From NCBI GenBank assembly GCA_949358305.1, contig OX442315.1, positions 12,056,427-12,116,426 on the forward strand: a DNA stretch of 60,000 nt, in the 5' to 3' direction. Both the position numbers and the translations under genes were made by a program. Of this stretch, positions 8,307 through 17,690 are shown one piece after another. The notes beneath the pieces were generated by a model that worked only from the letters and a program-made list of their open reading frames with translations, was not told where the DNA came from and did not search any database. The stretch is from Strigamia acuminata (Eukaryota; Arthropoda; Chilopoda; Geophilomorpha; Linotaeniidae). The stretch's first letter is position 1. Every line of letters begins with the position of its first letter.

Positions 8307-9626
8307 ATGCAAGTCTCCGAGAATTATTTGGATGTCGAACAACCATTCGTCGTCGATGAATCTGTTAATGCCTACAACTACCACGAATATTATCCTATTA
8401 TAGGAACTAATTTAAATAATGTGAATTCCGAAATTCGATTAATCATTCAAAACGAAGATGTATGGACTCACCCTCATAAAAGTTACGTCTGCATAACAGG
8501 AAGATTAGTGAAAGCGGATGGTACAGACCTTATCGCTCAAGCTGATGAACAAGACCATATAATAACGTTAGGAAATAACTTTATGCCATTTTTGTTCAGC
8601 AACATGAAATATCACATAGGTGATAAATTAATAGACGAAATAAATTATCCGGGTTATGCTACCACTATTAAGGGCTTACTAACGTACAAACAGCTCCAAA
8701 ATTCGAGCGGAAATATGGGATGGATAGTAGATCATCACAAGGGCGAAGCATCGGATACTCTTAATCCCGCTTTTCTAGAACGTAGAATATTTTACAACAT
8801 AATGCCAACGCCCAAAGGATCGTTCTCTTTGTTAGTACCGTTAACACATTTAATGGGATTTTTCGAAGACTATACGAAAATCATATATGGTGCCAAACAA
8901 GTTTTGACCTTAATGCGAACTCACGACAACGATGCCATTTTTAAAGCGATACAGTCCGGTCCCGCCCCAAAAGTAAACACCCCCGTTGGAAAAATTATCA
9001 TCGAACAGTTATATTGGTTGATGCCGCACGTCTTACCGTCCGATATCCAAAAGAATAGATTACTCACTGCCATAGATAGAGGGGTGAACGTTCCATTAGC
9101 TTTTCGACATTGGTCGTTCGAAATGACAGACGTGCCACAAAGTAAGGAACACGCGTGGAGAGTGGTAACAACCAGCACGTCAGAAAAACCACGTTACATC
9201 ATCGTGGCTTTACAAACGAATAAAAGAGACGACCAATTAAAAAATCCAGCCACATTTGATAACTGCAATGTAACGGAAGTTCATGCATACTTAAATTCGG
9301 AACGATATCCTTATCTGGACAGTAACAATGATTTTAAGAAAGCCAATTTCTGTAAATTCTTAGAAAGTTGCATTCAATTTAGAAAAGACTATTACGGTGC
9401 CGACGATTTACCGTTTAATACTTTCGAGTACGGAAATATATACCCGCTCATCGTAATAGATTGCACGAAACAAAGCGAAAGAATGAAAACCGGAATAATG
9501 GACGTGCAAATAAAAATGAAATTTGCAGAAACCGTTTCTGCCGACACTAAAGCCTACGCTTTGATAATAAGCGATAGACTAATGACTATGAAATTAGACA
9601 AGGGTAAAATCGAAGTATTATATTAG
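8307..9626 (+). CDS. major capsid protein (double jelly roll)
   Basis: 439 aa, a usual length for Maverick major capsid proteins. Recognisable segments are the start (ENYLDVEQPF), IRLIIQNEDVWTHPHKSYV, the long centre with YNIMPTPKGSFSLLVPLTHLMGFFEDYTKIIYG, KIIIEQLYWLMPHVLPS, and the end (IISDRLMTMKLDKGKIEVLY). The protein is predicted to form hexon-like trimers of an icosahedral capsid. The ORF is intact. The gene is flanked on both sides by simple AT repeats. Confidence 0.9.
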   Translation: MQVSENYLDVEQPFVVDESVNAYNYHEYYPIIGTNLNNVNSEIRLIIQNEDVWTHPHKSYVCITGRLVKADGTDLIAQADEQDHIITLGNNFMPFLFSNMKYHIGDKLIDEINYPGYATTIKGLLTYKQLQNSSGNMGWIVDHHKGEASDTLNPAFLERRIFYNIMPTPKGSFSLLVPLTHLMGFFEDYTKIIYGAKQVLTLMRTHDNDAIFKAIQSGPAPKVNTPVGKIIIEQLYWLMPHVLPSDIQKNRLLTAIDRGVNVPLAFRHWSFEMTDVPQSKEHAWRVVTTSTSEKPRYIIVALQTNKRDDQLKNPATFDNCNVTEVHAYLNSERYPYLDSNNDFKKANFCKFLESCIQFRKDYYGADDLPFNTFEYGNIYPLIVIDCTKQSERMKTGIMDVQIKMKFAETVSADTKAYALIISDRLMTMKLDKGKIEVLY

Positions 9627-9801
9627 ATTTTAAAATAATATATACGTATATAAAATATATATAAATATATATAATATATAATATATATATAATATATATA
9701 TATATATAATATATATATAATATATATAATATATAATATATAATATATATAAATAAATATATATAAAATAATATATACGTATATAAAAAAAGAAATAAAA
9801 A
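9627..9801. repeat. (AT)n-type low-complexity spacer
   Basis: Almost pure at/ata repeats; atatacgtatataaaa occurs at both ends (near 9638 and 9772). No coding capacity. It separates the major capsid gene from the next ORF by 175 bases. Confidence 0.9.
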
Positions 9802-10269
9802 ATGTATAAGATACATAAAGTGAATCTATCTCCGAATCAACAACGAAAAATATCCAAGTCTGTCAAAAAAAAGATACCCTTGCATTTAAGATTGAAATAC
9901 GAACAATTAAACGGCAATCATGGCTTGTCTCTTACGGATAGACAAATAAACAAGATCAAAAAAGCCGGTTCTAAAAAGAAAGGCATGACTTTGAGTATAC
10001 CTTCGAATCAAATTAAACAATCTGGCGGATTTTTTCCTTTATTACTTCCACTATTGGGGGCTTTAGGCGGTCTCGCTGGCGGTGCGGCAGGAATTGCCAA
10101 AGCTGTCGATGAGGCAAAAACCAACAAGAGAATGCTCGATGAGACAAAACGTCATAATGCAGTTTCAGAAGGTAAAGGAATGCAATTCGCAAAAAAAAAA
10201 TCGCGGAAACGCAAGTCTGGAAAAGGTTTTTACTTGAAACCTTACGGCTCACTGGTGACAAAAAAATAA
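9802..10269 (+). CDS. basic glycine-rich Maverick virion-type protein (155 aa)
   Basis: The N-terminal 75 residues are lysine-rich and helical. A hydrophobic, Gly/Ala-rich stretch follows (about 77-99: GGFFPLLLPLLGALGGLAGG), then a charged helix and a very basic tail (KKKSRKRKSGKGFYLKPY). The layout recalls adenovirus core or membrane-lytic minor proteins and is typical of a protein placed after MCP in invertebrate Mavericks. Exact function unknown: DNA condensation or membrane interaction are guesses. The protease reading frame is open across its 3' end (from 10176), and in some Mavericks the two are one ORF. Here a frame change near the A10 run (10191-10200) separates them. Confidence 0.75.
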   Translation: MYKIHKVNLSPNQQRKISKSVKKKIPLHLRLKYEQLNGNHGLSLTDRQINKIKKAGSKKKGMTLSIPSNQIKQSGGFFPLLLPLLGALGGLAGGAAGIAKAVDEAKTNKRMLDETKRHNAVSEGKGMQFAKKKSRKRKSGKGFYLKPYGSLVTKK

Positions 10270-10283
10270 AACCGCTAGATTCG

Positions 10284-10625
10284 TTGCAGTTGGAGGAACT
10301 GGCCAGACGAATGAAAATTTCATTTTTTAGAGGAGTGTTTTCGAGAGATACTTTACCCGCCAAACCACGATCGAAAGAATGTGGAATTATTAATTTGAAC
10401 ACGCACCACGAAAGCGGAAGTCATTGGGTGGCATACAGTAAAATTGGAAATAAGAAGCTGTACTTTGATAGTTTCGGAGACTTGCCACCCCCGTTGGAAT
10501 TATACGATTATCTGGGAGACAACATAAAATACAATTACAATCAGTATCAAAATTTTGACGAAATTACTTGCGGCCATTTGTGCTTATATGTTTTAAAAAA
10601 ATGGAGGAAAGAAGAAAAAAAATAA
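10284..10625 (+). CDS. PRO: adenain-like cysteine protease (second, canonical copy)
   Basis: About 113 aa. All adenain residues are present: His in SGSHWVAY, Asp in YFDSFGDLPPP, and Gln seven residues before Cys in the segment ending DEITCGHLCLYVL. This is the better candidate for the virion maturation protease. The start is uncertain: 10284 is a TTG, the first ATG is 10311, and the conserved N-terminal part (LEELARRM, then FFRGVFSRDTLPAKP) begins before it. The frame is open back to 10176, inside the preceding ORF, so the protein may be made by frameshift or fusion with it. It is shorter than the leftward copy. Confidence 0.8.
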   Translation: MQLEELARRMKISFFRGVFSRDTLPAKPRSKECGIINLNTHHESGSHWVAYSKIGNKKLYFDSFGDLPPPLELYDYLGDNIKYNYNQYQNFDEITCGHLCLYVLKKWRKEEKK

Positions 10626-10659
10626 TTAAAAAATAGTTTTTTTCCCTTCTATTAAAAAA

Positions 10660-12300
10660 ATGGTAAGCGTAAATAAACTAGGAGACGATTATCGTCTTAA
10701 CGCAGTGCATAAATTGGGCAAACGTCAACGTCGAGAAGTAGATGAGGTTCTCGCAGATCACGTTGGTTACGATGCATTATCCGATCTAGAAAAAAAAATT
10801 TTTGACGAGATCACAAAGACTAAAAATGCCCTGAAAGCTGCTTGCGATTCTATAATTAACGATTTGAACGCATTAAAACGTACCGTACAAGATCAAGCTA
10901 CTAAGCTAACGGGGCAAGGCGAAGGAATTGATACGAAGGATATTGATAAACTCAAAAATGATATTGCCTATGCTACTATAAAATATGGAACATTGGAACA
11001 AGATTTGATTAAGAAAATTAAAGAATTAGAAGCGAACATTAAGATATTAGTAGATAATGCGACTGCTTCCGGTGGTGTAGAAGTTGACGAAAAACAAATA
11101 AGCGCATTAGAAATCAAAATCAAAGACTTGATAAATGACGTTAAATCCGAGTTGGAATCTGCGATCGAAGATTTAAAGACTGGGTTGGAGACGTTGACTA
11201 ATAGCTTAATCCAGAATAAAACCGATTATGATACAAAAATAAACGAAGCATTGGATGAAGTAGAAACCAAAATCCAGAACTTAGACGTGGACAAAATCAG
11301 AACCAACATCGAGGCATCAAATGACAAGATAAAACAAGCACAGGATGATATAAAAAAGTTAGAAAAAAGTGTGGAAAATGAGGTTAAAGCCTTGCAAACC
11401 AAAATCAAAGCTTTACCCGCAAAATTTGGTGTTAGTAGCGAAAGTACGGAAGACTTAAAAACCAAAATTGAAGCGGCGAAAGCGGAGCTAGACACAGTCA
11501 GTACTGCCATTCAAAAAGATCTGGACGAGACTAAACTTAAATTAAACGAGTACGTAGACGAAAATTCTGTAAAGTCAGATAAAATGCAAACGAGCGTCAA
11601 CGAGGTTACCGATAAAATCAAATTAGCCAACGAACAAATAATAACGTTGCAGGAAAACATGTTGTCCATTTTGACATCCGTTCAAGAAGAAATATCAAAA
11701 ATTAGCGCAATTCCGAGCGTTGACGAATCAAGTTTTGCTCCCGCTGCTTTGGCCGGCACTGTCGATACGGTAGAAGCCACGTTAAATTCTAACATCGAAG
11801 CGAACAAAATAGAAGTTAATAAGAAATTGACGGAATTAGAAGACAAAATATCAAATCTAAATATTCCCGAAGTAGAAGAACAGGCCGATTTAGTGCTAGG
11901 GTTCCTACATTCGCAACGGACCGATTGGTTTTTGAAGGTGTCCGAAGAATGGAAATTATTTGCACATAATGGGAAGTTTTATACTCCTCATTACGGGCAT
12001 ATAACGCGAATCAGTTTATTCATGTATGCTACTACAGCAGAATACACAGTAATACCTAACGAGTTTGAGTTTATCTTGTCTATTAACGGGCATGGTCGAA
12101 CGTTCCATATTCCACGTACAGATGTTACAAAAACACCACGTAAAATGCCGGTATGTTTTAGAACGTACAATTTAGAGAAAAAAGTAGATTTTGATGATAA
12201 CGATCACATTAGAATATCTACTATCACCAATTGGAGTCCGGAAATACAAGTTTACGCCCTCGTGTATTGCAGATTCGATCGTAGTAAATGGGACGATTAA
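10660..12300 (+). CDS. long coiled-coil protein with C-terminal head, fibre-like
   Basis: 546 aa. Residues about 30-405 are a near-continuous heptad-type region rich in K, E, D, I and L. Residues about 408-546 form a separate, Cys-poor, aromatic and probably beta-rich domain (FLHSQRTDWFLKVSEEWKLF ... VYALVYCRFDRSKW). The shape, a short N-terminal tail, long stalk and globular head, parallels adenovirus fibre and phage tail-fibre proteins. A surface attachment role is therefore a reasonable inference but unproven. The gene is last in the rightward block and ends 16 bases from the convergent polymerase stop. Confidence 0.75.
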   Translation: MVSVNKLGDDYRLNAVHKLGKRQRREVDEVLADHVGYDALSDLEKKIFDEITKTKNALKAACDSIINDLNALKRTVQDQATKLTGQGEGIDTKDIDKLKNDIAYATIKYGTLEQDLIKKIKELEANIKILVDNATASGGVEVDEKQISALEIKIKDLINDVKSELESAIEDLKTGLETLTNSLIQNKTDYDTKINEALDEVETKIQNLDVDKIRTNIEASNDKIKQAQDDIKKLEKSVENEVKALQTKIKALPAKFGVSSESTEDLKTKIEAAKAELDTVSTAIQKDLDETKLKLNEYVDENSVKSDKMQTSVNEVTDKIKLANEQIITLQENMLSILTSVQEEISKISAIPSVDESSFAPAALAGTVDTVEATLNSNIEANKIEVNKKLTELEDKISNLNIPEVEEQADLVLGFLHSQRTDWFLKVSEEWKLFAHNGKFYTPHYGHITRISLFMYATTAEYTVIPNEFEFILSINGHGRTFHIPRTDVTKTPRKMPVCFRTYNLEKKVDFDDNDHIRISTITNWSPEIQVYALVYCRFDRSKWDD

Positions 12301-12316
12301 ACTAACCATCGTCATA

Positions 12317-15300
12317 TTAATCCTCCGCCAAGCTTACGTATCCATAAGCCAAAGTATGAATACAATCATCTAATATCACTCGTTTCTTGTCTTTTGCCGA
12401 CAATGCCAATTTGTCCACCTTGACCGTTGTGAGATCGTGCAGTTTTGATTTGATCGTTTCAAATTTCAATCTGTGGGCCTCCCGTTCACCGAACAATATC
12501 TTCTTGTACGCCTCCAAATCCAGCTCTTGCTCCACGACAGCCTTCTTTATGCCTTTACATCGCATGCTCGTTTTCCCGTTCACGTTATAAGCGTAACATT
12601 TGGCTCTTAGCCCTACAAACTCTTCTATCGGCTCGCCGGCAGTCTCGTCTTTGAAGCATCCTATGACACGCCTGTTTCTGCCATCGGGTGGGTGGTAATT
12701 AGACAGATCCATCACTTGTGGTATTTCTTCTCTGAAGAACGAGTAGACTGACGGAGCTTCTATTTCGTACATCAAACTATCCGTATCCGTCATCAGCAAT
12801 CTCAGCTTGTCTGAGAATTTTTTTTTCATGACGTTGTAATGAAAGTCATATAGCAAGCATTTAGACAAGTCCAGGATAGTTAATCCGCTGTAAATAGGTT
12901 TGTCTAACGTCAATTCCAGCTTTCGGCGTTCAACCAACAACAGATCATTATTCAAAACTTTAAATCCTTTCAAACCGGCGTGGTTGAGGTGTTTATACCA
13001 GTCTTTCTTATTATTCACCAGATAAAAATGTCTATATTTCCTCACGTCCTGCAAGGTTTTTCCAAAGACCGAATTGTTAGCTAATTTCGCTAATTCCTGC
13101 TCAAAATCACTGGTAGCGGACTTCCGTTTCTCAATATTCAGTTCGATATACTTCGCCAACCACGGTTTTTGCTCAAACGTCAGCACTCTTTTTATTTTCA
13201 TCAACGTCATGCCCAGGGACAAGTACAATTGCAGAGCTCTGTAATGCAGAATGTAATTACAACGACCTTGCAAATGCGGGATTAATCTGGGGCAAGTGTC
13301 GTCCGCTGAACGTATCATTTCCGGAGCCAAAGGCAGACAATTGTGGGACAAGTGCAGTTCTTGCGGATATCCCAAATCCACTTCCAAGATGCACCCCGTC
13401 GTATCGTTCTCTCCCATTTTCAAAATCCTTTCTTGCGTCCATTCGGCTAAATTATTGTCGAAGGCAAACTTTCCAACAGGTAACGGTTTGCTCATTGCCC
13501 AGGAATACATGGAATTTGCATCCAAATAGACGATGTAACTCTCTGGTTTCTCACAATCGTACCCCGATGCCAGAAGAGGATTATTAGCTTTGGCGTAGCG
13601 TTGACTGATCGTGGCAACACCGCCTCTTATTCCTTGTTCGACAAACATGTATATATCTGGATCAGACAGAAGTTCCAATTTAACTTTGGTGATGAGCAGC
13701 GCCGCGTCCCAAGACAGACTCGGAAACGTGATATAATGACAGGGGTCTAGCTTGTAATGATTCAAACACATTTTCCTAAACTGTTCGAATATATCCGCCA
13801 ACAACAGAGTGTCGGTCTTCAGATATAAATCGTGATATTCGCCCATGTTTTTAATTCCCAACGTTTTCCAAACTAACTGGGCATATTGGTAATCGTCGTC
13901 GGATATGTTCTCAAATTCTTCTATCGGCGGAAGTTCATCTTCTTGAAATTTTGACCAACCGGTCATATATCTGTAAGGGTATACTCCTTTCCTCTTAAGA
14001 AAATCAATTTCCTCGTCCTTAAACTCGCTTCGAAAGACAACAAACTGCGACTTCTCTAGATTTTTAGCCAAATTGGATAAACTGCTCGCGAGAAATTGGA
14101 AACTATCCAAGAATTTTAACGTAACTTTACGGGGCACTTTTGGATCATCGCTGGTATTGATTCTCAGCGTGAAAGATTTGTATAATTCCGAGTTTTCGGC
14201 GATGACGGTCACTTTTTCTGTCTCGACGGTCAAATGTGGGAATATCAAATGAAAATCATACCTTTTCCCATTATGGAAAACTACCGGCACAGATCTCCGC
14301 CAATGGTAGTTGAGGTTACATTTGCCGTGTGCGGCTCCGCGAAACTTACCAGTGAAATGGTTGTGATCCAAGACTTTAGTCCATCCTTCAGCTTTGGAGA
14401 ACTCGCCATCGCATAAGAAACAAGTTGTTGCATTTCTAAATGCGTTCCATTCAAATGGAGTCATCATTTTGGTATTGAATTGTCTTTCCAATTGGGAAAA
14501 TTGACAAACCACGGCTTTAATTTCTGCACGCAACGATTGCAAAAAATGATCGACGGCATCCGGACCTCTGTACAGCTGTAACGGTCTGGAATAAGCTTCG
14601 TTCTCCGTGCACACCACTTTAAACGAATAACCACACGGCTCGTGAGAATTAATGGTGATCGAATGTAAAGTGGGTTTGATCTCCACTTCAGGCACTAAGA
14701 ATGCCTCAAAATCAGCGTAGCAAACGTACGGTACAGGATATTTTTTTTTTTCACTCTTGAACGTACAGATCGTTCCTTCTTCGGGGCATTTAGTGGCGGA
14801 GGGAGTGTTTTTTCCGCAGTATCGTTTATGCTTAACAAGCACTTTGGCGCTGGAATACCCGTTCATACAGTTCATACAATAATACCTCTTGTGGCCATCG
14901 CCAACGCTCATGAGTCGCGAGAAATCCTTGATCCACATGTAATGATTTTGCTTCTTCAGTAGATTAATAGTGGTAAGGCGGTTTGTCTGAATATTCACTT
15001 TTATCGGGACAATCCGTGACGTGGGCAGCAACTCGAATACATTAATGTTCAAACTTTTATTCCGTCTTTCGAACGTAAGCACTTCTTTCATACCCACGGG
15101 AAAAACTAGCCCTTCGAGATTAAGTTTGTCCATAAACTGTTCGTAATAACCCGTTCTGCATACATTATCGGGCGCCGGATATAAGGCAGCCAATACGGAC
15201 CACAAAAAACTTTTTTGATCCGAGTTCTGGACATTTACCACGGCTTTTTTACTGCGTAGATGTTCATTCAGTTCCTTAAATGACGATTCTTCTTCTTCGG

Positions 15301-16351
15301 GAACGGAGTGGAATACTGTCAGGTGTTTGTCTCTACCTACAATGCTCTTGAATTGGTTGTCGCAGTAGTGGCACGGAAAATAACCGAGCAAACGTTTTAG
15401 ATTCCTCACAAGTCCATAGCAATTATTTCCATAGAAGAATAAATCAACGTGATGTTTCCTGTTTCTGTGTACGGTCACGTATCTTTGCACGCGATTGCTG
15501 TCCCAAAAATAAATAGTTACTTCGATATCGGGATTCTGCAACTGGAATTTTTCTACGTTTCTGTAAGACAAAGGAAATTCAAAACCTTGCAAGTTCAATT
15601 CGTGCTCATACTTCAAGTAATTTGGTACATGTTCGGGATGATTAGCTGTAGGATGTACACATGCAAGAACGGCCCAAACAAAAGACTTTTGCAACTCAAT
15701 TTTAAAAGTCAAAATCGCTTTCTTATTGCAAATGACGGCCGCCAAATCGTTGTTCAAACTCAACGGAAATGACGGAACATCTTTGTACCATCCACCTTTC
15801 TGGTGTAAAGCAGCAAACTTAATTTTAATCTCGTCCACACAAAGGTAATATAAATAGTCATGAGTTTCGACAAATTCGGCATTTTGTATGGCCAGTTGTT
15901 TCGCAGCCGAATCCAGAATGTGGTCAACATCGTCCGAATGCATCACGAACGGATCGGCCTGGTACCATTTATGATGATCAGTCGACTTGTTCAGGGAATG
16001 CCGATATCTCAATAGCATCATAACGCTCACTTTGCACGAATTCATGCTGGCTGCAACTTCTGCTGCCAATGCACGGATATTTGGAGTGGCATCTTTCATC
16101 ACGTCTTCTATGTCAAAAATCCTTTCGTCAAATTCGACAATGTACTCAAGCACTTGTCCGTCAAAGATACTTTTGTAAAGATAATACGGCCGAGGCTCGA
16201 TGTTCACAAAATCATCATATTCTCGGCACTTCGCCAAGAGTTGTTCCAACTTGATGTGTAACTTGAAATCCTTAGATAAATGTCCATTTTCTCTTTTTCC
16301 TTTTAAAAACTCTACGCATTTCTTGGATTTGTATCTATTCATCCAGAGCAC
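12317..16351 (-). CDS. POLB: protein-primed family B DNA polymerase
   Basis: 1344 aa, intact. Exo I is YADFEA (about residue 545), Exo II NGKRYDFH (about 692), Pol A YLDANSMYSWAM (about 940-951), Pol B LANNSVFGKT (about 1090) and Pol C MTDTDSLMYE (about 1186-1195). Between Exo I and Exo II lies an endonuclease VII-like zinc/His motif (CFLC ... LDHNHFTGKFRG ... CNLNY, about 640-680). The N-terminus carries two similar modules (about 219-350 and 376-510), each opening QKSF(V/L)W(A/S)VLA and ending in a zinc-finger pair (CHYC, CMNC). The enzyme replicates the element's linear genome by protein priming (known for the family). It is transcribed towards the virion genes. Confidence 0.95.
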   Translation of the reverse strand: MLWMNRYKSKKCVEFLKGKRENGHLSKDFKLHIKLEQLLAKCREYDDFVNIEPRPYYLYKSIFDGQVLEYIVEFDERIFDIEDVMKDATPNIRALAAEVAASMNSCKVSVMMLLRYRHSLNKSTDHHKWYQADPFVMHSDDVDHILDSAAKQLAIQNAEFVETHDYLYYLCVDEIKIKFAALHQKGGWYKDVPSFPLSLNNDLAAVICNKKAILTFKIELQKSFVWAVLACVHPTANHPEHVPNYLKYEHELNLQGFEFPLSYRNVEKFQLQNPDIEVTIYFWDSNRVQRYVTVHRNRKHHVDLFFYGNNCYGLVRNLKRLLGYFPCHYCDNQFKSIVGRDKHLTVFHSVPEEEESSFKELNEHLRSKKAVVNVQNSDQKSFLWSVLAALYPAPDNVCRTGYYEQFMDKLNLEGLVFPVGMKEVLTFERRNKSLNINVFELLPTSRIVPIKVNIQTNRLTTINLLKKQNHYMWIKDFSRLMSVGDGHKRYYCMNCMNGYSSAKVLVKHKRYCGKNTPSATKCPEEGTICTFKSEKKKYPVPYVCYADFEAFLVPEVEIKPTLHSITINSHEPCGYSFKVVCTENEAYSRPLQLYRGPDAVDHFLQSLRAEIKAVVCQFSQLERQFNTKMMTPFEWNAFRNATTCFLCDGEFSKAEGWTKVLDHNHFTGKFRGAAHGKCNLNYHWRRSVPVVFHNGKRYDFHLIFPHLTVETEKVTVIAENSELYKSFTLRINTSDDPKVPRKVTLKFLDSFQFLASSLSNLAKNLEKSQFVVFRSEFKDEEIDFLKRKGVYPYRYMTGWSKFQEDELPPIEEFENISDDDYQYAQLVWKTLGIKNMGEYHDLYLKTDTLLLADIFEQFRKMCLNHYKLDPCHYITFPSLSWDAALLITKVKLELLSDPDIYMFVEQGIRGGVATISQRYAKANNPLLASGYDCEKPESYIVYLDANSMYSWAMSKPLPVGKFAFDNNLAEWTQERILKMGENDTTGCILEVDLGYPQELHLSHNCLPLAPEMIRSADDTCPRLIPHLQGRCNYILHYRALQLYLSLGMTLMKIKRVLTFEQKPWLAKYIELNIEKRKSATSDFEQELAKLANNSVFGKTLQDVRKYRHFYLVNNKKDWYKHLNHAGLKGFKVLNNDLLLVERRKLELTLDKPIYSGLTILDLSKCLLYDFHYNVMKKKFSDKLRLLMTDTDSLMYEIEAPSVYSFFREEIPQVMDLSNYHPPDGRNRRVIGCFKDETAGEPIEEFVGLRAKCYAYNVNGKTSMRCKGIKKAVVEQELDLEAYKKILFGEREAHRLKFETIKSKLHDLTTVKVDKLALSAKDKKRVILDDCIHTLAYGYVSLAED

Positions 16352-17112
16352 TGAACGAATCTAAATAGATTTTCATTTTTTATATAAAAATAATTTTGAA
16401 AAATTAGAAAATTGGGCATAGGTTTTCCGCTCCGTCAGGATTCAGGGTCGTTGATCAACTGAAAAAATTCTGATTCATTTATATACAAACACAAATAAAA
16501 AATAAGTACAAATATAAATGCAGAAAACTATTTAAAATAAAATACAATTTAAAAAGAAATTGTTAAAAAGTTAAATTGATTTAATGAAATTTCTTAAATA
16601 AAAATTTTATTTGTAAATAAAAATGTTAAATGCTATTAATGTTGAAATGTATTAAAACTATTTTAAATGAGAATTCATTTGATTTTTTTTTTCTGGTGAA
16701 ATGTTTTAATACATTTTAACTTTTAGAATTACACTTGCCTATTAACTAGGCCACATTTGTAAATAAAAATGAATTCTCATTTAAACTTGTTTTAATACAT
16801 TTTAACATTAATAGCATTAAACATTTTCATTTACAAATACAAATAAAAAATAAAATAGAAATATAAATGCAGAAAACTATTTCAAATAAAATAAAATTTA
16901 AAATGAAATTGATAAAAGGTTAAATTAATTTAATTAAAATGTTTAATGCAATGAATGTTGAAATGTATTAAACCAATTTTAAATAAGAATTCATTTGATT
17001 TTTCTGACGGATTGTTTTAATACATTTTAACTTTTAGAATTACACATTTTCATTTACAAATAAAAATTAAAAATAAGTATAAATATAAATACAGAAGCGT
17101 GCGGGACAACCT
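16352..17112. repeat. Maverick right subterminal repeats
   Basis: AT-rich, no gene. Two direct copies of a block containing aatataaatgcagaaaacta (near 16508 and 16861) flank an inverted pair (about 16620-16685 against 16766-16830, core ttaaatgctattaatgtt). The same aaatataaatgcagaaaac landmark occurs in the left palindrome (about 1687-1704), so both ends derive from one repeat family but are arranged differently. Confidence 0.75.
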
Positions 17113-17248
17113 AACATAACCTAACCTAAACATTCCCATTCTCCCACCCTCGAACCACTTCCTCATTTTACCCTTTTGTAATTTTTGAGCAGAAATCATG
17201 GATTGCCCATTTAATCCTTGATCCAATCGAACCATTCCTACAACAACA
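17113..17248 (-). repeat. Maverick right terminal inverted repeat
   Basis: Reverse complement of 24-159 with two mismatches seen. It ends ccattcctacaacaaca directly before the right target duplication. Confidence 0.9.
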
Positions 17249-17254
17249 GCGACG
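17249..17254. repeat. 6-bp target site duplication, right
   Basis: gcgacg, identical to 18-23 on the other side of the element. Confidence 0.9.
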
Positions 17255-17365
17255 CTTTTAGAGGAGTCTACGAACTTTGCCCAACTCATTGCGCCAAATT
17301 AGCTTTTGCACGATATTTGTTTGATTAATTCATTACAACTAAATTTAATCGTGACAATGGTTTCA
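17255..17365 (+). repeat. dispersed repeat, Maverick right flank
   Basis: Closely similar to 22014-22130; a shared core is actcattgcgccaaattagc. With bases 1-18 it rebuilds the unoccupied form of that repeat. Confidence 0.8.
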
Positions 17366-17399
17366 AGAGGAAAGAACAAGAGTCTCTTTCATAGTGGAA

Positions 17400-17690
17400 A
17401 ATGCTTTGTGGATGCAGTTCATTTCCAATCAATTGTGAATTCAATTTACAAATTGTAAATACCGGATTTCTTCGAACGAAGTTTAATGTAAAAATTAAGG
17501 CTATTTGGTTCTTTGACGTGTTTAAAACTTCTCAGAAAGTGAATAGCTTTAATTGTCTTTACGAAGCAATTTCTATAATAAAACGAACATCGGCAAATGC
17601 AGAAAGGACATTTTTGTTGAGTAGTAATTTTTGGACTAAAGTTTGTACACGTTAATCGGATAAATTAGAAAATGCGCTGTTTTTTTTTGT
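17400..17690 (+). pseudogene. hAT-family transposase relic (C-terminal dimerisation region)
   Basis: The translated segment around SANAERTFLLSSNFWTKV resembles the hAT dimerisation signature (SNA.ERxFS ... T..RxRL). A TAA interrupts it just before a continuation reading SDKLENALF, so it is a dead fragment. Nothing upstream supports a full gene. Confidence 0.5.

Larger units (their letters stand above)
24..17248. mobile_element. Complete Maverick/Polinton DNA transposon (polintovirus-like)
   Basis: This 17.2-kb element is bounded by terminal inverted repeats of about 136 bp and a perfect 6-bp target duplication. It encodes a protein-primed family B DNA polymerase, a retroviral-type integrase with chromodomain, a packaging ATPase, adenain-like cysteine proteases, and major and minor jelly-roll capsid proteins, which together define Mavericks/Polintons. 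Genes run leftward between 2132 and 5209, rightward from 5246 to 12300, and the polymerase leftward from 16351 to 12317. The large ORFs are uninterrupted. Two or three small ORFs change frame at A-runs. Nearly identical TIRs and a clean duplication suggest a fairly young insertion (inference). The TIRs start with TG, whereas Polinton termini are usually described as starting with AG. Confidence 0.95.

Noticed and set aside
9586-9816. minus-strand ORF rich in Tyr and Ile
   Set aside because: It translates the (AT)n tract between the capsid gene and the next ORF.
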